A stretch of DNA of 64,000 nucleotides from Streptomyces violaceusniger Tu 4113. Its GTDB lineage: Bacteria; Actinomycetota; Actinomycetes; Streptomycetales; Streptomycetaceae. The first letter of the stretch is position 1. Every line of letters starts with the position of its first letter. Under the pieces are notes generated by a model that worked only from the letters and a program-made list of their open reading frames with translations, was not told where the DNA came from and ran no database searches. This document shows, piece by piece, positions 8,431 to 17,158 of the stretch. Both the position numbers and the translations under genes were made by a program. The stretch spans positions 8,246,001-8,310,000 of the forward strand of contig NC_015957.1 in the NCBI RefSeq assembly GCF_000147815.2, read 5' to 3'.

Positions 8431-9558
8431 TCAGACGCGAGTGATGGAAGAGATCGGCAACATGTCCACGGCGTCGTAGCGGACCCGCGCCCCTGGGTAG
8501 GGGGCGTGGATCACCTGTCCGTTGCCCGCGTACATGGCGACATGGCTGGCGTCGGAGCGGTAGACCACCAGATCGCCGGGGCGGGCCTGGGACAGCGGCA
8601 CCGGCTGCCCGGCGTGCGCCTGGGCCTGTGAGGTGCGCGGAATGGCCACTCCGGCGTGGGCGTAGGCCCATTGGGTCAGCCCGGAGCAGTCGAAGGCGGT
8701 GGGACCGGCGTGGCCCCATGCGTACGGCAGCCCGAGGGCCGCCCGTGCGGCGCCGAACGCCGCGGCGGCCCGCCCCGAGAACGGCGCCGCATGCCGCCCG
8801 CCGATGCGGCCACCGGGGAGCTCACCGGGGCCGGTTCCCGTACCGGAGGACAGGGTGCCCGGCGGCAGCCCGGCGAGGGCGCCGGGCTCCCGTCCGCCCG
8901 CCCGCGAGGCGCGGTGCTGCCCATGGGTCTCCCGCTCCCTGGGCGGCAGCGCGTTCACCAGCCGCCGCGCCGTGGCCAACCGGTGCTGGACCGCCCGCTT
9001 GTGGCGGGCCACGGCCCGGCGGCTGTGCTCCAGCTTCACCAGCTTGGCCGCGGCCTCCGCGCGCTCCTGCCGCAGTGTGCGCTGGGCGCTCTGGACCACC
9101 CGTAGCCGTGCGGCCTGGCGGCTGGTGATCCGCTCCAGGGTGGCGGCCCGGTCGAGGTACTGGGCCGGGTCACCGGAGAGGAGCAGGGCGAGGCCCGGAT
9201 CGATCCCGCCGGTGCGGTACTGCCCGCCCGCGAGGGCGCCGAGCGCCACCCGCATCCGGTTGACCCGCCCCTGGCCCCTGGCGACCCGGTCCTGGATCCG
9301 GTCGACCTCGCGGCGCAGGGCCTGGGTGCGCGTCTGCGCCGCGTTGTAGCGCTCGGTGGCCCGCTCCGCCTGGGCGTAGAGCGTGGCGATGCGGTCGCCG
9401 GCGGACCGGGCGGCCGGACGGCCCGCCGGGTCGTGCGGTTCGGCACCGGCCGCCACGGCGGACAGCGCGGCGGCGGAGGCCACCGCGGCCGCCGAGGCGG
9501 CGGTCCAGACGGCGGCCCGGCCGGACCCGGGTTTCGCGACGCGACGACAGAACGCCAT
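8431..9558 (-). CDS. NlpC/P60 family cell-wall endopeptidase
   Basis: A 375-residue secreted peptidoglycan hydrolase. An N-terminal signal-anchor is followed by a long coiled coil (about residues 50-200, RATERYNAAQTRTQALRREV...) and a C-terminal NlpC/P60 domain. The catalytic Cys is in AFDCSGLTQWAY and the catalytic His in ASHVAMYAGNG, with the third polar residue in VIHAPYPG. I chose the ATG at 9558; a GTG at 9570 (four codons longer) sits only about four bases from the GGAAGGGA purine run, whereas 9558 is about 12 away, so the start is not certain. A promoter-like sequence lies at 9607-9636. It is paralogous to the next gene (9790-10815), with the same coiled-coil plus NlpC layout. Confidence 0.92.
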   Translation of the reverse strand: MAFCRRVAKPGSGRAAVWTAASAAAVASAAALSAVAAGAEPHDPAGRPAARSAGDRIATLYAQAERATERYNAAQTRTQALRREVDRIQDRVARGQGRVNRMRVALGALAGGQYRTGGIDPGLALLLSGDPAQYLDRAATLERITSRQAARLRVVQSAQRTLRQERAEAAAKLVKLEHSRRAVARHKRAVQHRLATARRLVNALPPRERETHGQHRASRAGGREPGALAGLPPGTLSSGTGTGPGELPGGRIGGRHAAPFSGRAAAAFGAARAALGLPYAWGHAGPTAFDCSGLTQWAYAHAGVAIPRTSQAQAHAGQPVPLSQARPGDLVVYRSDASHVAMYAGNGQVIHAPYPGARVRYDAVDMLPISSITRV

Positions 9559-9606
9559 GGGTAGCCGCACTCCCTTCCGCAGTGTCGGGCTGAGGACTGC
9601 GGGCAG

Positions 9607-9636
9607 ACAGTAGCCGTGGGGCTAACCACGGTCCAA
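9607..9636 (-). promoter_or_regulatory. Probable promoter of the first NlpC/P60 gene
   Basis: In minus-strand sense there is TTGGAC (9636-9631), an 18-bp spacer and TACTGT (9612-9607). This is a good match to a housekeeping sigma-HrdB promoter and is about 40-50 bp upstream of the NlpC/P60 start codon. Confidence 0.55.
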
Positions 9637-9789
9637 CGGCCGTGGTGTGCGGAGAAACTGACACCCCGCCGAGTGACGCAGGTCACCGGCGGGGCGGAGG
9701 ATCAGCGAGCGCGCTGGAGATTCGCCCTAAAGGATGGCTCTTGGGGCGGTTTGAGACCCGTTTTCCAGTTCCTGATCAGACCTTCCGGA

Positions 9790-10815
9790 TCAGACCCGGA
9801 CGCCGAACTGGAACGGCATGTTGTCCATCGACTCGTAGCGCACACCGGCACCGGGCTTGGGCGCGTGCAGCACCTGGCCGTTGCCCGCGTAGAGACCTAT
9901 GTGGTGCAGGTCGCCGTAGAAGAGCACCAGGTCGCCCGGCTTGAGCTCACCGCGGCCGATGCGGCTGCCGGCGTTCGCCTGGTCCTGGGAGATGCGCGGG
10001 AGCTGCACCCCGGCCTGCTGGTAGGCCCAGCCGGTGAGTCCGGAGCAGTCGAAGGAGGACGGACCGGTCGCGCCCCAGACGTACGGGAGGCCGATCTTCG
10101 TCTTGGCGGCGGCGAGCGCGGCGGCGGCACGCCCCGACTCCGGCACCTCGTTGCCCAGGTCGACCCGGCTGCTGGAGCGGTTGGCACGCTCCGCGTCCTG
10201 GGCGGCCATCTTGGCCCGCTCCTTGGCGGTGAGGGTGTTGAGGAGGTTCCGGGCCTTGGACAGCTTGCCCTGGATCTCGTCCTTCTTCTTGCCGAGCGCC
10301 TTACGGGTGTCCGCCAGGTCCTGCAGCTTGGTGGACGCCTCCTCGCGCTGCTGCTTGAGGGTGCGCTGCTTGTCGGCGATCTTCCGCAGGGACTCGGCCT
10401 GCTTGCCGCTCAGCTGGCTGAGGGTGGACGCCTTCTCGAGGTAGGTGTCCGGGTCGGAGGAGAGGAGAAGCTGCACCGACGGGTCGATGCCGCCGGAGCG
10501 GTACTGGGCGGTGGCCATCGAACCCAGGCCGTTGCGCAGCTTGTTCAGGTCCTCCTGGCCGCGCGCCACCTTGTCCTGCAGATCGCCGACCTGCTTCTCC
10601 AGCTTCTGCTGCTTGTCCTTGGCGCCGTTGTACTTCTCGGTCGCCTGCTCCGCCTCTCCGTAGAGCTTGTCGACCTGCTCCTTGACGTCCTTCTTGTCCT
10701 GCTTCGGAGCGGCCTGGGCGGCCTGGGAGGTGAGAGCGACGGCGGCGGCCGCGGTCGCGGTAAGGACGGTTACCCGAGTGCGGCTCGGCTGCTTGGGTCG
10801 ACGGTGGGACGCCAC
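9790..10815 (-). CDS. NlpC/P60 family cell-wall endopeptidase, riboswitch-preceded
   Basis: A 341-residue secreted peptidoglycan hydrolase. It has a clear Sec signal (MASHRRPKQPSRTRVTVLTA..., ending ALTSQAAQAAP), a Lys/Glu/Gln-rich coiled coil over residues about 40-210, and a C-terminal NlpC/P60 domain with SFDCSGLTGWAYQQAG (Cys), HHIGLYAGNG (His) and VLHAPKPG. The start is the GTG at 10815, preceded by an unusually strong ribosome site GGAGGAAGAAGGAG (10838-10825). The domain order matches RipA/RipD-like D,L-endopeptidases that cut between D-Glu and meso-DAP/LL-DAP. A structured leader that looks like a c-di-AMP (ydaO) riboswitch precedes it, a known arrangement for Streptomyces cell-wall hydrolases. 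Confidence 0.94.
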   Translation of the reverse strand: MASHRRPKQPSRTRVTVLTATAAAAVALTSQAAQAAPKQDKKDVKEQVDKLYGEAEQATEKYNGAKDKQQKLEKQVGDLQDKVARGQEDLNKLRNGLGSMATAQYRSGGIDPSVQLLLSSDPDTYLEKASTLSQLSGKQAESLRKIADKQRTLKQQREEASTKLQDLADTRKALGKKKDEIQGKLSKARNLLNTLTAKERAKMAAQDAERANRSSSRVDLGNEVPESGRAAAALAAAKTKIGLPYVWGATGPSSFDCSGLTGWAYQQAGVQLPRISQDQANAGSRIGRGELKPGDLVLFYGDLHHIGLYAGNGQVLHAPKPGAGVRYESMDNMPFQFGVRV

Positions 10816-10824
10816 GAAGGCGAG

Positions 10825-11000
10825 CTCCTTCTTCCTCCAGCCGCCTACCGGGAGTTGGTGGGGTTGTGAAGCCCCGGCTCCGCGACAGGGCGCGGACTCG
10901 GCGGTACCTCCGCTGTCACCCCGGATGGGTGATCAACCGCGCGAAGGTTCGAGCCGACCTTAGTGACCCCGCCGTGATCCGTTCAAATCCCAACGGCAAA
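10825..11000 (-). promoter_or_regulatory. Probable ydaO-type (c-di-AMP) riboswitch leader
   Basis: The roughly 180-nt leader of the NlpC/P60 gene has features I recognise from actinobacterial ydaO elements. In mRNA sense these are GGTACCGCCGAGTCCGCG with a facing CGCGGAGCCGGGGC (a G/C hairpin around CCCTGT), and then CCCACCAACTCCCGGTAGGCG just before the ribosome site. The last segment parallels the conserved 3' strand of ydaO (CCCAGCUAACUC...GUAAGCG in Bacillus, from memory). The element probably senses c-di-AMP and controls hydrolase expression. Boundaries are approximate. An Infernal search with RF00379 would decide; the match is by eye only. Confidence 0.62.
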
Positions 11001-11176
11001 AAAGTCGCCCCGGAAGCGCATCTTTTACGAATGTCACACGGGCAGTGATGGTCGATCGACGCTCCGCTGACATCAGAAGTAGTGCGAGGTCGACCTCTGA
11101 AGAGAGTTCGGGCATGGAGCCACAGGAACGCGGAATCCGGGAATACGGGAATAACGGAGATACGGGCTACGACGCC

Positions 11177-12538
11177 TCAGGTACGGGCAAGTCGCTTCAG
11201 CAGCAGCGCGGATGCCACGGGGCGCGCTCCGGCGCGCGCCACCCCGTCGGCCACCTCGCGGTCGGTCGACACCACCACCACCGGCCGGCCCGGCGGCTCC
11301 GCGCGCACGATCTGGCGGATCAACTCGTCCGCCGTCACCCCGGGCTTGCTGAACAGCACCCGCACCCCGCGCGGCGGCGCGAGCAGCACCGGCGCGAGCA
11401 GCTCGGCCCCGTCGAAGACACAGGTCATCTCCGCGCCCGTCTGGGCCGCGAGCACCGCGAGACCGCCCAGCAGCCGCAGCCGCTGCTTCTCCAACGGCAT
11501 CGTGGGATAGCCGGTCTTGGTGACGTTGTAGCCGTCCACCACCAGATGCGCCTGCGGCAGCGCGAGCAACTGGTCCAGCAGGGCCGGGTCCATCTCCGAC
11601 AGCGCCCTGGTCGCTATGTCCTTCGGCGTCATCTTCCCCGGCTCCACGGCGTCCACCGTGTCCGCCGGGCGCACCGACGCGGGCGGCAGGGCCAGTTCGC
11701 GCCGCAGCCCCTGCGCCGCGTCCAGCACCGTGTCCAGCAGCAGCCGCAGCCGCATGTCCTCCACGCTGCGCCCCTCGCGCACCGCCCGCCGGCTGGCCTC
11801 CAGCGCCGACTCCGCCTCCGCGAGCCGGGCCCGCAGCCGCCGCGCCTCGCTGTCCGCGGTGGCCTGACGGGCCGCCGCCTCCGCCCGTACGGACTCCAGC
11901 TCCGCCTCGGCCTTGCGCACCGCGGCCGCGCCCCGCCGCACATCGCTCTGCGCGCTGCGCAGCTTGCGCTGCAGCCCGTCGTTCTCCTTACGGGCGGCCT
12001 CCAACTCGCTGCGCGTCCGCTCCGTCTCATGCCGGGTGGCCGCCTTGGCCTCGGCGAGTTCGTCGCGCAGCCGCTGCAGCTCGCGCGCCGCCTCCTCACC
12101 GGCCCGCTCGGCGGAGGCCCGCTGGGCCTCCTCGCCCGCCGCCTCGACCAGCTTGACCCAGCCCACCGGCCGCAGCACATACGCCACCGCCGCCACATCC
12201 ACCGGATCGGCCGCGGCGGGCGGCGATCCGCCCTCGATGGCCTCGGCCAGCTCCCGCTGGGTCTCCCGCAGCCGCCCCGCGATCCGCTGCCGGAAGACGG
12301 GGTCGCTCTCCACCGCGGCGGCCATCGCGTTGCCCGCGAACTTGGCGCGGCGGGTCGGGGTGAAGCGGGCGTACTGCCGAAGCTGGGTGGGCAGCTCGGT
12401 GACCGTCAGGCCGCCGAAGGCGTCCGCGACCAGCGCCACCACCCGCCGCCGCACCCCTTCCGGCAGCGGGCGGTCCAGCGCCTCGGTGACGCCCTCGGCG
12501 TCACCGGCCGCCCCGGGGTCACCGGTCCGCTCCACCAC
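11177..12538 (-). CDS. NYN (YacP-like) nuclease-domain protein with long coiled coil
   Basis: A 453-residue protein. The first about 130 residues are helical. Residues about 150-290 form a long charged coiled coil (REETERTRSELEAARKENDGL-like heptads). The C-terminal about 150 residues are a NYN/PIN-type domain: HLVVDGYNVTKTGYP (first Asp), CVFDGAELL, and VVVSTDREVADGVARAGARPV (STD motif). YacP-like NYN domains are RNA-binding or ribonuclease modules, so RNA processing is a reasonable guess. Two GTG codons in tandem (12538 and 12535) can serve as the start. It follows the small CxxC protein gene on the same strand with only 17 bp between them, indicating co-transcription. Confidence 0.85.
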   Translation of the reverse strand: MVERTGDPGAAGDAEGVTEALDRPLPEGVRRRVVALVADAFGGLTVTELPTQLRQYARFTPTRRAKFAGNAMAAAVESDPVFRQRIAGRLRETQRELAEAIEGGSPPAAADPVDVAAVAYVLRPVGWVKLVEAAGEEAQRASAERAGEEAARELQRLRDELAEAKAATRHETERTRSELEAARKENDGLQRKLRSAQSDVRRGAAAVRKAEAELESVRAEAAARQATADSEARRLRARLAEAESALEASRRAVREGRSVEDMRLRLLLDTVLDAAQGLRRELALPPASVRPADTVDAVEPGKMTPKDIATRALSEMDPALLDQLLALPQAHLVVDGYNVTKTGYPTMPLEKQRLRLLGGLAVLAAQTGAEMTCVFDGAELLAPVLLAPPRGVRVLFSKPGVTADELIRQIVRAEPPGRPVVVVSTDREVADGVARAGARPVASALLLKRLART

Positions 12539-12555
12539 CTGTCATCGCTCCGTTC

Positions 12556-12801
12556 TCAGGCGCTCAGGCCGGTGCTCGGACGGTCCACGAGTTCTACCTG
12601 GTCGACCGCGTTGCACCAACGACAGCGCACTGACTCAATGGTCTCACTGAGCACCTCGCGTTCCTCGACACTGGGTTCCCCGGCCAAGTCGAGATGCACA
12701 TACTCCACGGCTCTGGTCGAGCGGGTCACATCGAACCGGGTGAGATTGCCGCACAGTGTGCAACGCCAGCGGGTCTGGTCGGTCGGCAGGGGCACGGCCA
12801 T
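12556..12801 (-). CDS. Small protein with two CxxC motifs
   Basis: An 81-residue protein beginning MAVPLPTDQTRWRCTLCGN at the ATG at 12801. Two Cys pairs, CTLC (residues 14-17) and CRWC (60-63), could bind zinc as a split ribbon. The rest is acidic, with a VEYVHLDLAGEPSVEERE segment. I recognise it only as a small conserved Streptomyces protein without assigned function. It lies upstream of the NYN-domain gene on the same strand with a 17-bp gap, which may tie it to RNA metabolism; that is inference. Confidence 0.75.
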   Translation of the reverse strand: MAVPLPTDQTRWRCTLCGNLTRFDVTRSTRAVEYVHLDLAGEPSVEEREVLSETIESVRCRWCNAVDQVELVDRPSTGLSA

Positions 12802-12955
12802 GATTGCGGGGTCCTCGCTTCTCGGCTCGTCGGCGGCGTCCTGTAACCCTACGGCCTGAGCCTTGCCCCGCGCCGGGCCCGTCCCGCCCGCGTCCCGGGC
12901 GAGAGCGCGGCGAGGCGCTCTGTGGAGGTTGCGCCCGGTACGGAATGATCTGACC

Positions 12956-13690
12956 ATGATCGAGACGTCGTCGGGGCGCGACCGCCCCTGGATGGCGGGG
13001 CACGGCCGCCCGTGGGTGACATACGGCCTGATCGTGAGCTGCTGCCTGCTCTTCGTCATCGGACCGGCCTCGGGGCTCAACCCCGGCTATGGCACGGGCG
13101 GGCGGCTGGTGGAGGCCCAGTCCACGTACTTCGAGCGCTGGGGAGTGGTGCCCAGCGCCCTGTGGAGCGGCGCCCCGGATCAGCCGCTCGCCCCGCTGAC
13201 CGCGCTGTTCGTGCACGGGAACTGGCTGCATCTGCTCGGCAACATGCTGTTTCTCTACGTCTTCGGGGCGATGACCGAGGAGCGGATGGGACGAGTCCAG
13301 TTCGCCGTCTTCTACCTCGTCACGGGCTATCTGGCGCTGCTCGGCTACGCCGCCGCGCACGCCGACTCCGCCCAGACCCTGGTGGGCGCCTCCGGGTCCA
13401 TTTCCGGGGTACTCGGCGCCTTCCTGTGGCTGTTTCCCCGGGCCCGGGTGACCAGTCTCTTTCCGTTTCTGTTCTTTCTGCCGCTGCGCTTTCCGGCCTG
13501 GGCGGTGCTGATCTTCTGGGTGGCCCTCCAGTGGCTGGCCGCCCGGCAGGCCGACGACCGCCCCGGCGTCGCCTATCTCGCCCATCTCGTGGGCTTCACG
13601 CTCGGCTTTCTCTACGCGTGGGGGCGGTTCGGGCGGAGGGCTAGAGTGGGCGGCGCAGCCAGGGCCAGTGAGGGAGAAAGCCAGCCGTGA
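12956..13690 (+). CDS. Rhomboid family intramembrane serine protease
   Basis: A 244-residue membrane protein. The start at the ATG at 12956 (MIETSSGRDRPW) removes an Arg-rich upstream extension. The rhomboid hallmarks are HGNWLHLLGNMLF (the HxxxN helix), GASGSISGVLGAFLW (GxSx with the catalytic Ser) and AYLAHLVGFTLGF (catalytic His). About six hydrophobic segments are visible. The L1 loop (SGLNPGYGTGGR...) is short. The substrate is unknown. The stop overlaps the GTG of the next gene by four bases (GTGA), so both are probably translated together. Confidence 0.92.
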   Translation: MIETSSGRDRPWMAGHGRPWVTYGLIVSCCLLFVIGPASGLNPGYGTGGRLVEAQSTYFERWGVVPSALWSGAPDQPLAPLTALFVHGNWLHLLGNMLFLYVFGAMTEERMGRVQFAVFYLVTGYLALLGYAAAHADSAQTLVGASGSISGVLGAFLWLFPRARVTSLFPFLFFLPLRFPAWAVLIFWVALQWLAARQADDRPGVAYLAHLVGFTLGFLYAWGRFGRRARVGGAARASEGESQP

Positions 13691-13968
13691 TCACTTCGAT
13701 CGTGCTCATCAAGACCAGCGTGGACCGGATTCCGGAGACCGCCGAGAAGATCGCCGCGCTGGAGAACGTGAGCGAGGTCTACTCGGTCACCGGCGCGCAC
13801 GATCTGATCGCGATGGTGCGGGTGGCCCGGCACGACGACCTCGCGGACATCATCACCGGCCAGATCAGCAAGCTGCCGGGGGTGGCCTCCACCGAGACGC
13901 ACATCGCCTTCCGGACGTACTCCCAGCACGACCTCGAGGCGGCGTTCGCCATCGGCCTGGACGGCTAG
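13687..13968 (+). CDS. Stand-alone Lrp/AsnC effector-binding (RAM) domain protein
   Basis: A 93-residue protein equal to the C-terminal RAM domain of Lrp/AsnC regulators, without a helix-turn-helix. It reads MITSIVLIKTSVDRIPETAEKIA and contains VYSVTGAHDLIAMVRV and THIAFRTYSQHD, the usual alpha-beta sandwich with the ligand-site VTGxxDL. Such SraM-type proteins form decamers and bind amino acids, possibly modulating full-length Lrp proteins. The start is a GTG overlapping the rhomboid stop. Its partner cannot be told from here. Confidence 0.88.
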   Translation: MITSIVLIKTSVDRIPETAEKIAALENVSEVYSVTGAHDLIAMVRVARHDDLADIITGQISKLPGVASTETHIAFRTYSQHDLEAAFAIGLDG

Positions 13969-13975
13969 CGCCACC

Positions 13976-14096
13976 CCCTCCCAGCGCCCCGGGCCCCGGC
14001 ATCCCCCGGGCCCAGCGGCTCCCTCAGCCCCGGCACCCCGGGCCCAGCGGCTCCCTCAGCCGCGCCGCCCCCGGGCCCAGGGGCTCAGCCGCGGTC
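13976..14096. repeat. Short tandem repeat (about 33 bp) at the aminotransferase 3' end
   Basis: GGGCCCAGCGGCTCCCTCAGCC recurs at 14008 and 14040 and, degenerate, at 14073 (spacing 32-33 bp). The last unit contains the stop codon of the minus-strand aminotransferase (14085-14087). This is again an array seeded by a gene's 3' end between convergent genes. Confidence 0.8.
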
Positions 14097-15479
14097 CGGG
14101 ACGCAGCGGCCGTCCTCGGTGCGGTAGCTCCACCGGGCACCCTCGCGCACCAGCTCCTTCACGGCGCCGACGAACCGCTCCACATGCTCGTCCGGGGTGC
14201 CCGCCCCGAAGCTGACCCGGATCGCGTTCAGCGAGCGCTCCCCCGGCGCGGCCTCGGGCGCACCGCATTCGCCCGGCTCGTCGGGCTCGCTGTCCAGCAG
14301 GGTGCGGACCAGCGGATGCGCGCAGAAAAGCCCGTCCCGTACGCCGATGCCGTACTCCGCGGAGAGCGCCGCCGCGAAGTGGGAACTGTTCCAGCCCTCC
14401 ACCACGAACGACAGCACGCCGACCCGGGGGGCGTCGTCGCCGAACAGCGAGAGCACCCGCACCTCGGGCACCTCGGCCAGCCCCGCCCGCACCTTCTCGA
14501 TCAGCTCCCGCTCACGGGCGACCAGGCCCTCGAAACCGGCCTCGGTCAGCGCCCTGCACGCCGACGCGATCGCGTAGACGCCGATGACGTTCGGCGAGCC
14601 CGCCTCGTGCCGGGCGGCGGTGGTGTGCCACTCGACGTCGACACCGCCGTCGTCCCTGCGCGTCACCTTACGGCTGGCGCCACCGCCCGCCAGATACGGC
14701 CGGGCCGCCCGCAGCCAGTCCGCGCGCCCGGCCAGCACACCGGCGCCGAAGGGGGCGTACAGCTTGTGCCCGGAGAAGGCCACCCAGTCGACGTCGGCCG
14801 CCGCGATGTCCACGGGGTGGTGCGGGGCGAGCTGCGCGGCGTCCAGGACGATACGGGCGCCGTGGGCGTGCGCGGCCGCGGCCAGCTCCCGCACCGGCCA
14901 CAGCTCACCGGTCACATTGGACGCGCCGGTCACGCAGACCAGCGCCGGGCCCTCGGCGCGCCCCGCGAGCGCCTTCTCCAGCGTCTCCACCGCCTGCCGC
15001 GGGGAGCGCGGGGCGCTGAGGTAGCGGACGGTGACGTCCTCCCGCTGCTCCCACGGCAGCAGCGAGGCGTGGTGCTCGGTCTCGAAGACGAAGACCTCGG
15101 TGCCCCGCGGCGCCACGGCGGCCAGGAGGTTGAGCGAATCGGTGGTGGAGCGGGTGAAGACGACCTGGTCGTCCTCGCGGCAGCCGAGGAAGGCGGCGAC
15201 GTCCTTACGGCTGTTCTCGAAGAGGTCGGTGGAGAGCTGCGAGAGGTAGCCCGCCCCGCGGTGCACGCTGCCGTAGTAGGGCGCGTAGGCGGCGATGTCG
15301 TCCCAGACCCGCCGCAGCGCGGGGGCGCTGGCGGCGTAGTCGAGCGCCGCGTAGGTCACCTCGCCCCCGGTGACCAGGGGCACCAGGACATCGCCGCCCA
15401 GCACGGGCAGCGGCTCACAGGCGGCGACGGACGAAGCGGCGGAGGCGGCGGAAGCGATGACAGAAGGGCGCGCGGACAT
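14085..15479 (-). CDS. Class V (SufS/NifS-like) PLP aminotransferase under SAM-IV riboswitch control
   Basis: A 464-residue fold-type I PLP enzyme of the class V aminotransferase/cysteine desulfurase group. Landmarks are ALDYAASAPALRRV near residue 45, VFTRSTTDSLNLLA (phosphate-binding), FVFETEHHASLLPW (conserved His stacking on PLP), and FSGHKLYAPFGAGVL with the Schiff-base Lys. The ATG at 15479 follows CCGGGAGACTTCGCC. The preceding leader carries a SAM-IV riboswitch, so the gene is very probably repressed when S-adenosylmethionine is plentiful. This points to methionine/cysteine sulfur metabolism rather than general Fe-S assembly. The N-terminal about 30 residues are Ala/Ser-rich and do not resemble a catalytic part. 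Confidence 0.88.
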   Translation of the reverse strand: MSARPSVIASAASAASSVAACEPLPVLGGDVLVPLVTGGEVTYAALDYAASAPALRRVWDDIAAYAPYYGSVHRGAGYLSQLSTDLFENSRKDVAAFLGCREDDQVVFTRSTTDSLNLLAAVAPRGTEVFVFETEHHASLLPWEQREDVTVRYLSAPRSPRQAVETLEKALAGRAEGPALVCVTGASNVTGELWPVRELAAAAHAHGARIVLDAAQLAPHHPVDIAAADVDWVAFSGHKLYAPFGAGVLAGRADWLRAARPYLAGGGASRKVTRRDDGGVDVEWHTTAARHEAGSPNVIGVYAIASACRALTEAGFEGLVARERELIEKVRAGLAEVPEVRVLSLFGDDAPRVGVLSFVVEGWNSSHFAAALSAEYGIGVRDGLFCAHPLVRTLLDSEPDEPGECGAPEAAPGERSLNAIRVSFGAGTPDEHVERFVGAVKELVREGARWSYRTEDGRCVPDRG

Positions 15480-15619
15480 GGCGAAGTCTCCCGGGGGTCG
15501 AAGGCGTGAGAATGCGTGACGCGCACAAAGACGGCGGTGAGCCGGCCGTCAGGGCGCGGAAAGTCGCTCGACGCACGGCCACACCGCACGGAGCACAGGG
15601 GGAAACGGGCCGCTCGGCC

Positions 15620-15637
15620 CTAGCGCATTCGCTGCAT
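15620..15637 (-). CDS. Possible five-codon leader ORF (M-Q-R-M-R-stop) in the SAM-IV leader
   Basis: In mRNA sense the sequence ATGCAGCGAATGCGCTAG lies between the SAM-IV aptamer and the aminotransferase gene. A GGGAG ribosome-like site is ten bases upstream (15652-15648). Two of five codons are Met. It could act as a translated leader, but it is so short that chance cannot be excluded. Confidence 0.3.
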   Translation of the reverse strand: MQRMR

Positions 15638-15662
15638 CACGGAAGAACTCCCTCGACCACCA

Positions 15663-15801
15663 GGACCCCTAGTGCGAGGGGTCCGCGCTTGCCGCCGGCC
15701 TCGCTGCCTGGCGGCCTGGTCATCACCCGGGGCACCCCGCCACGGACGGAGGGTTGCCGGACAGCGGGCCGGGGCCGTAGTCGCTGTCACTCGTGACCTG
15801 G
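15663..15801 (-). promoter_or_regulatory. SAM-IV riboswitch
   Basis: Read on the minus strand, the leader contains GGTCACGAGTGACAGCG, then CGCTGTCCGGCAACCCTCC, then GGCGGGGTGCCCCGGGTGA followed by TGACC, and further on GGCGGCAAGCGCGGACC. These are, in order, the P1 5' strand, the SAM-I-like core (GGCAACCCTCC), the P3 region with the pseudoknot, the P1 3' strand, and the distal SAM-IV-specific segment. The aptamer ends in a perfect hairpin GGACCCCT-cgcact-AGGGGTCC (15684-15663) that overlaps the distal strand and could be the expression platform. SAM-IV elements are known from actinobacterial sulfur-metabolism genes. The downstream gene is the class V aminotransferase. Confidence 0.93.
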
Positions 15802-15912
15802 TCAGGAGTATGCCATGCCATACGGCAGCGCCCATGCCCTGTCCGCATCCCGGACAGGGCACGGACGGAACATGGGCACCGTAAGGGCAACGCCCAACCG
15901 TAAGGGCAACGC

Positions 15913-16986
<1,074 letters not shown>

Positions 16987-17158
16987 GGTCCGCTCCTGGA
17001 TCCGTGGGGGTGGGCAGGGAAGGGGCCGCGCACGTCAGCGGCCCGCGGCCCGCGGCCAGCCTATCGGCAGCACGACCAGGGCCCCGGCCGGACCGTGTGG
17101 TCCGGGCCGGGGCCCTGGTCTGTGGCGTCAGAGACGTGCGAGAGCGGTACGGCGGAGA

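Noticed and set aside
12863..12955. Arg-rich N-terminal extension on the rhomboid protein
   Set aside because: Rhomboids of this type start near MIETSSG; the ATG at 12956 fits and the extension lacks family support.
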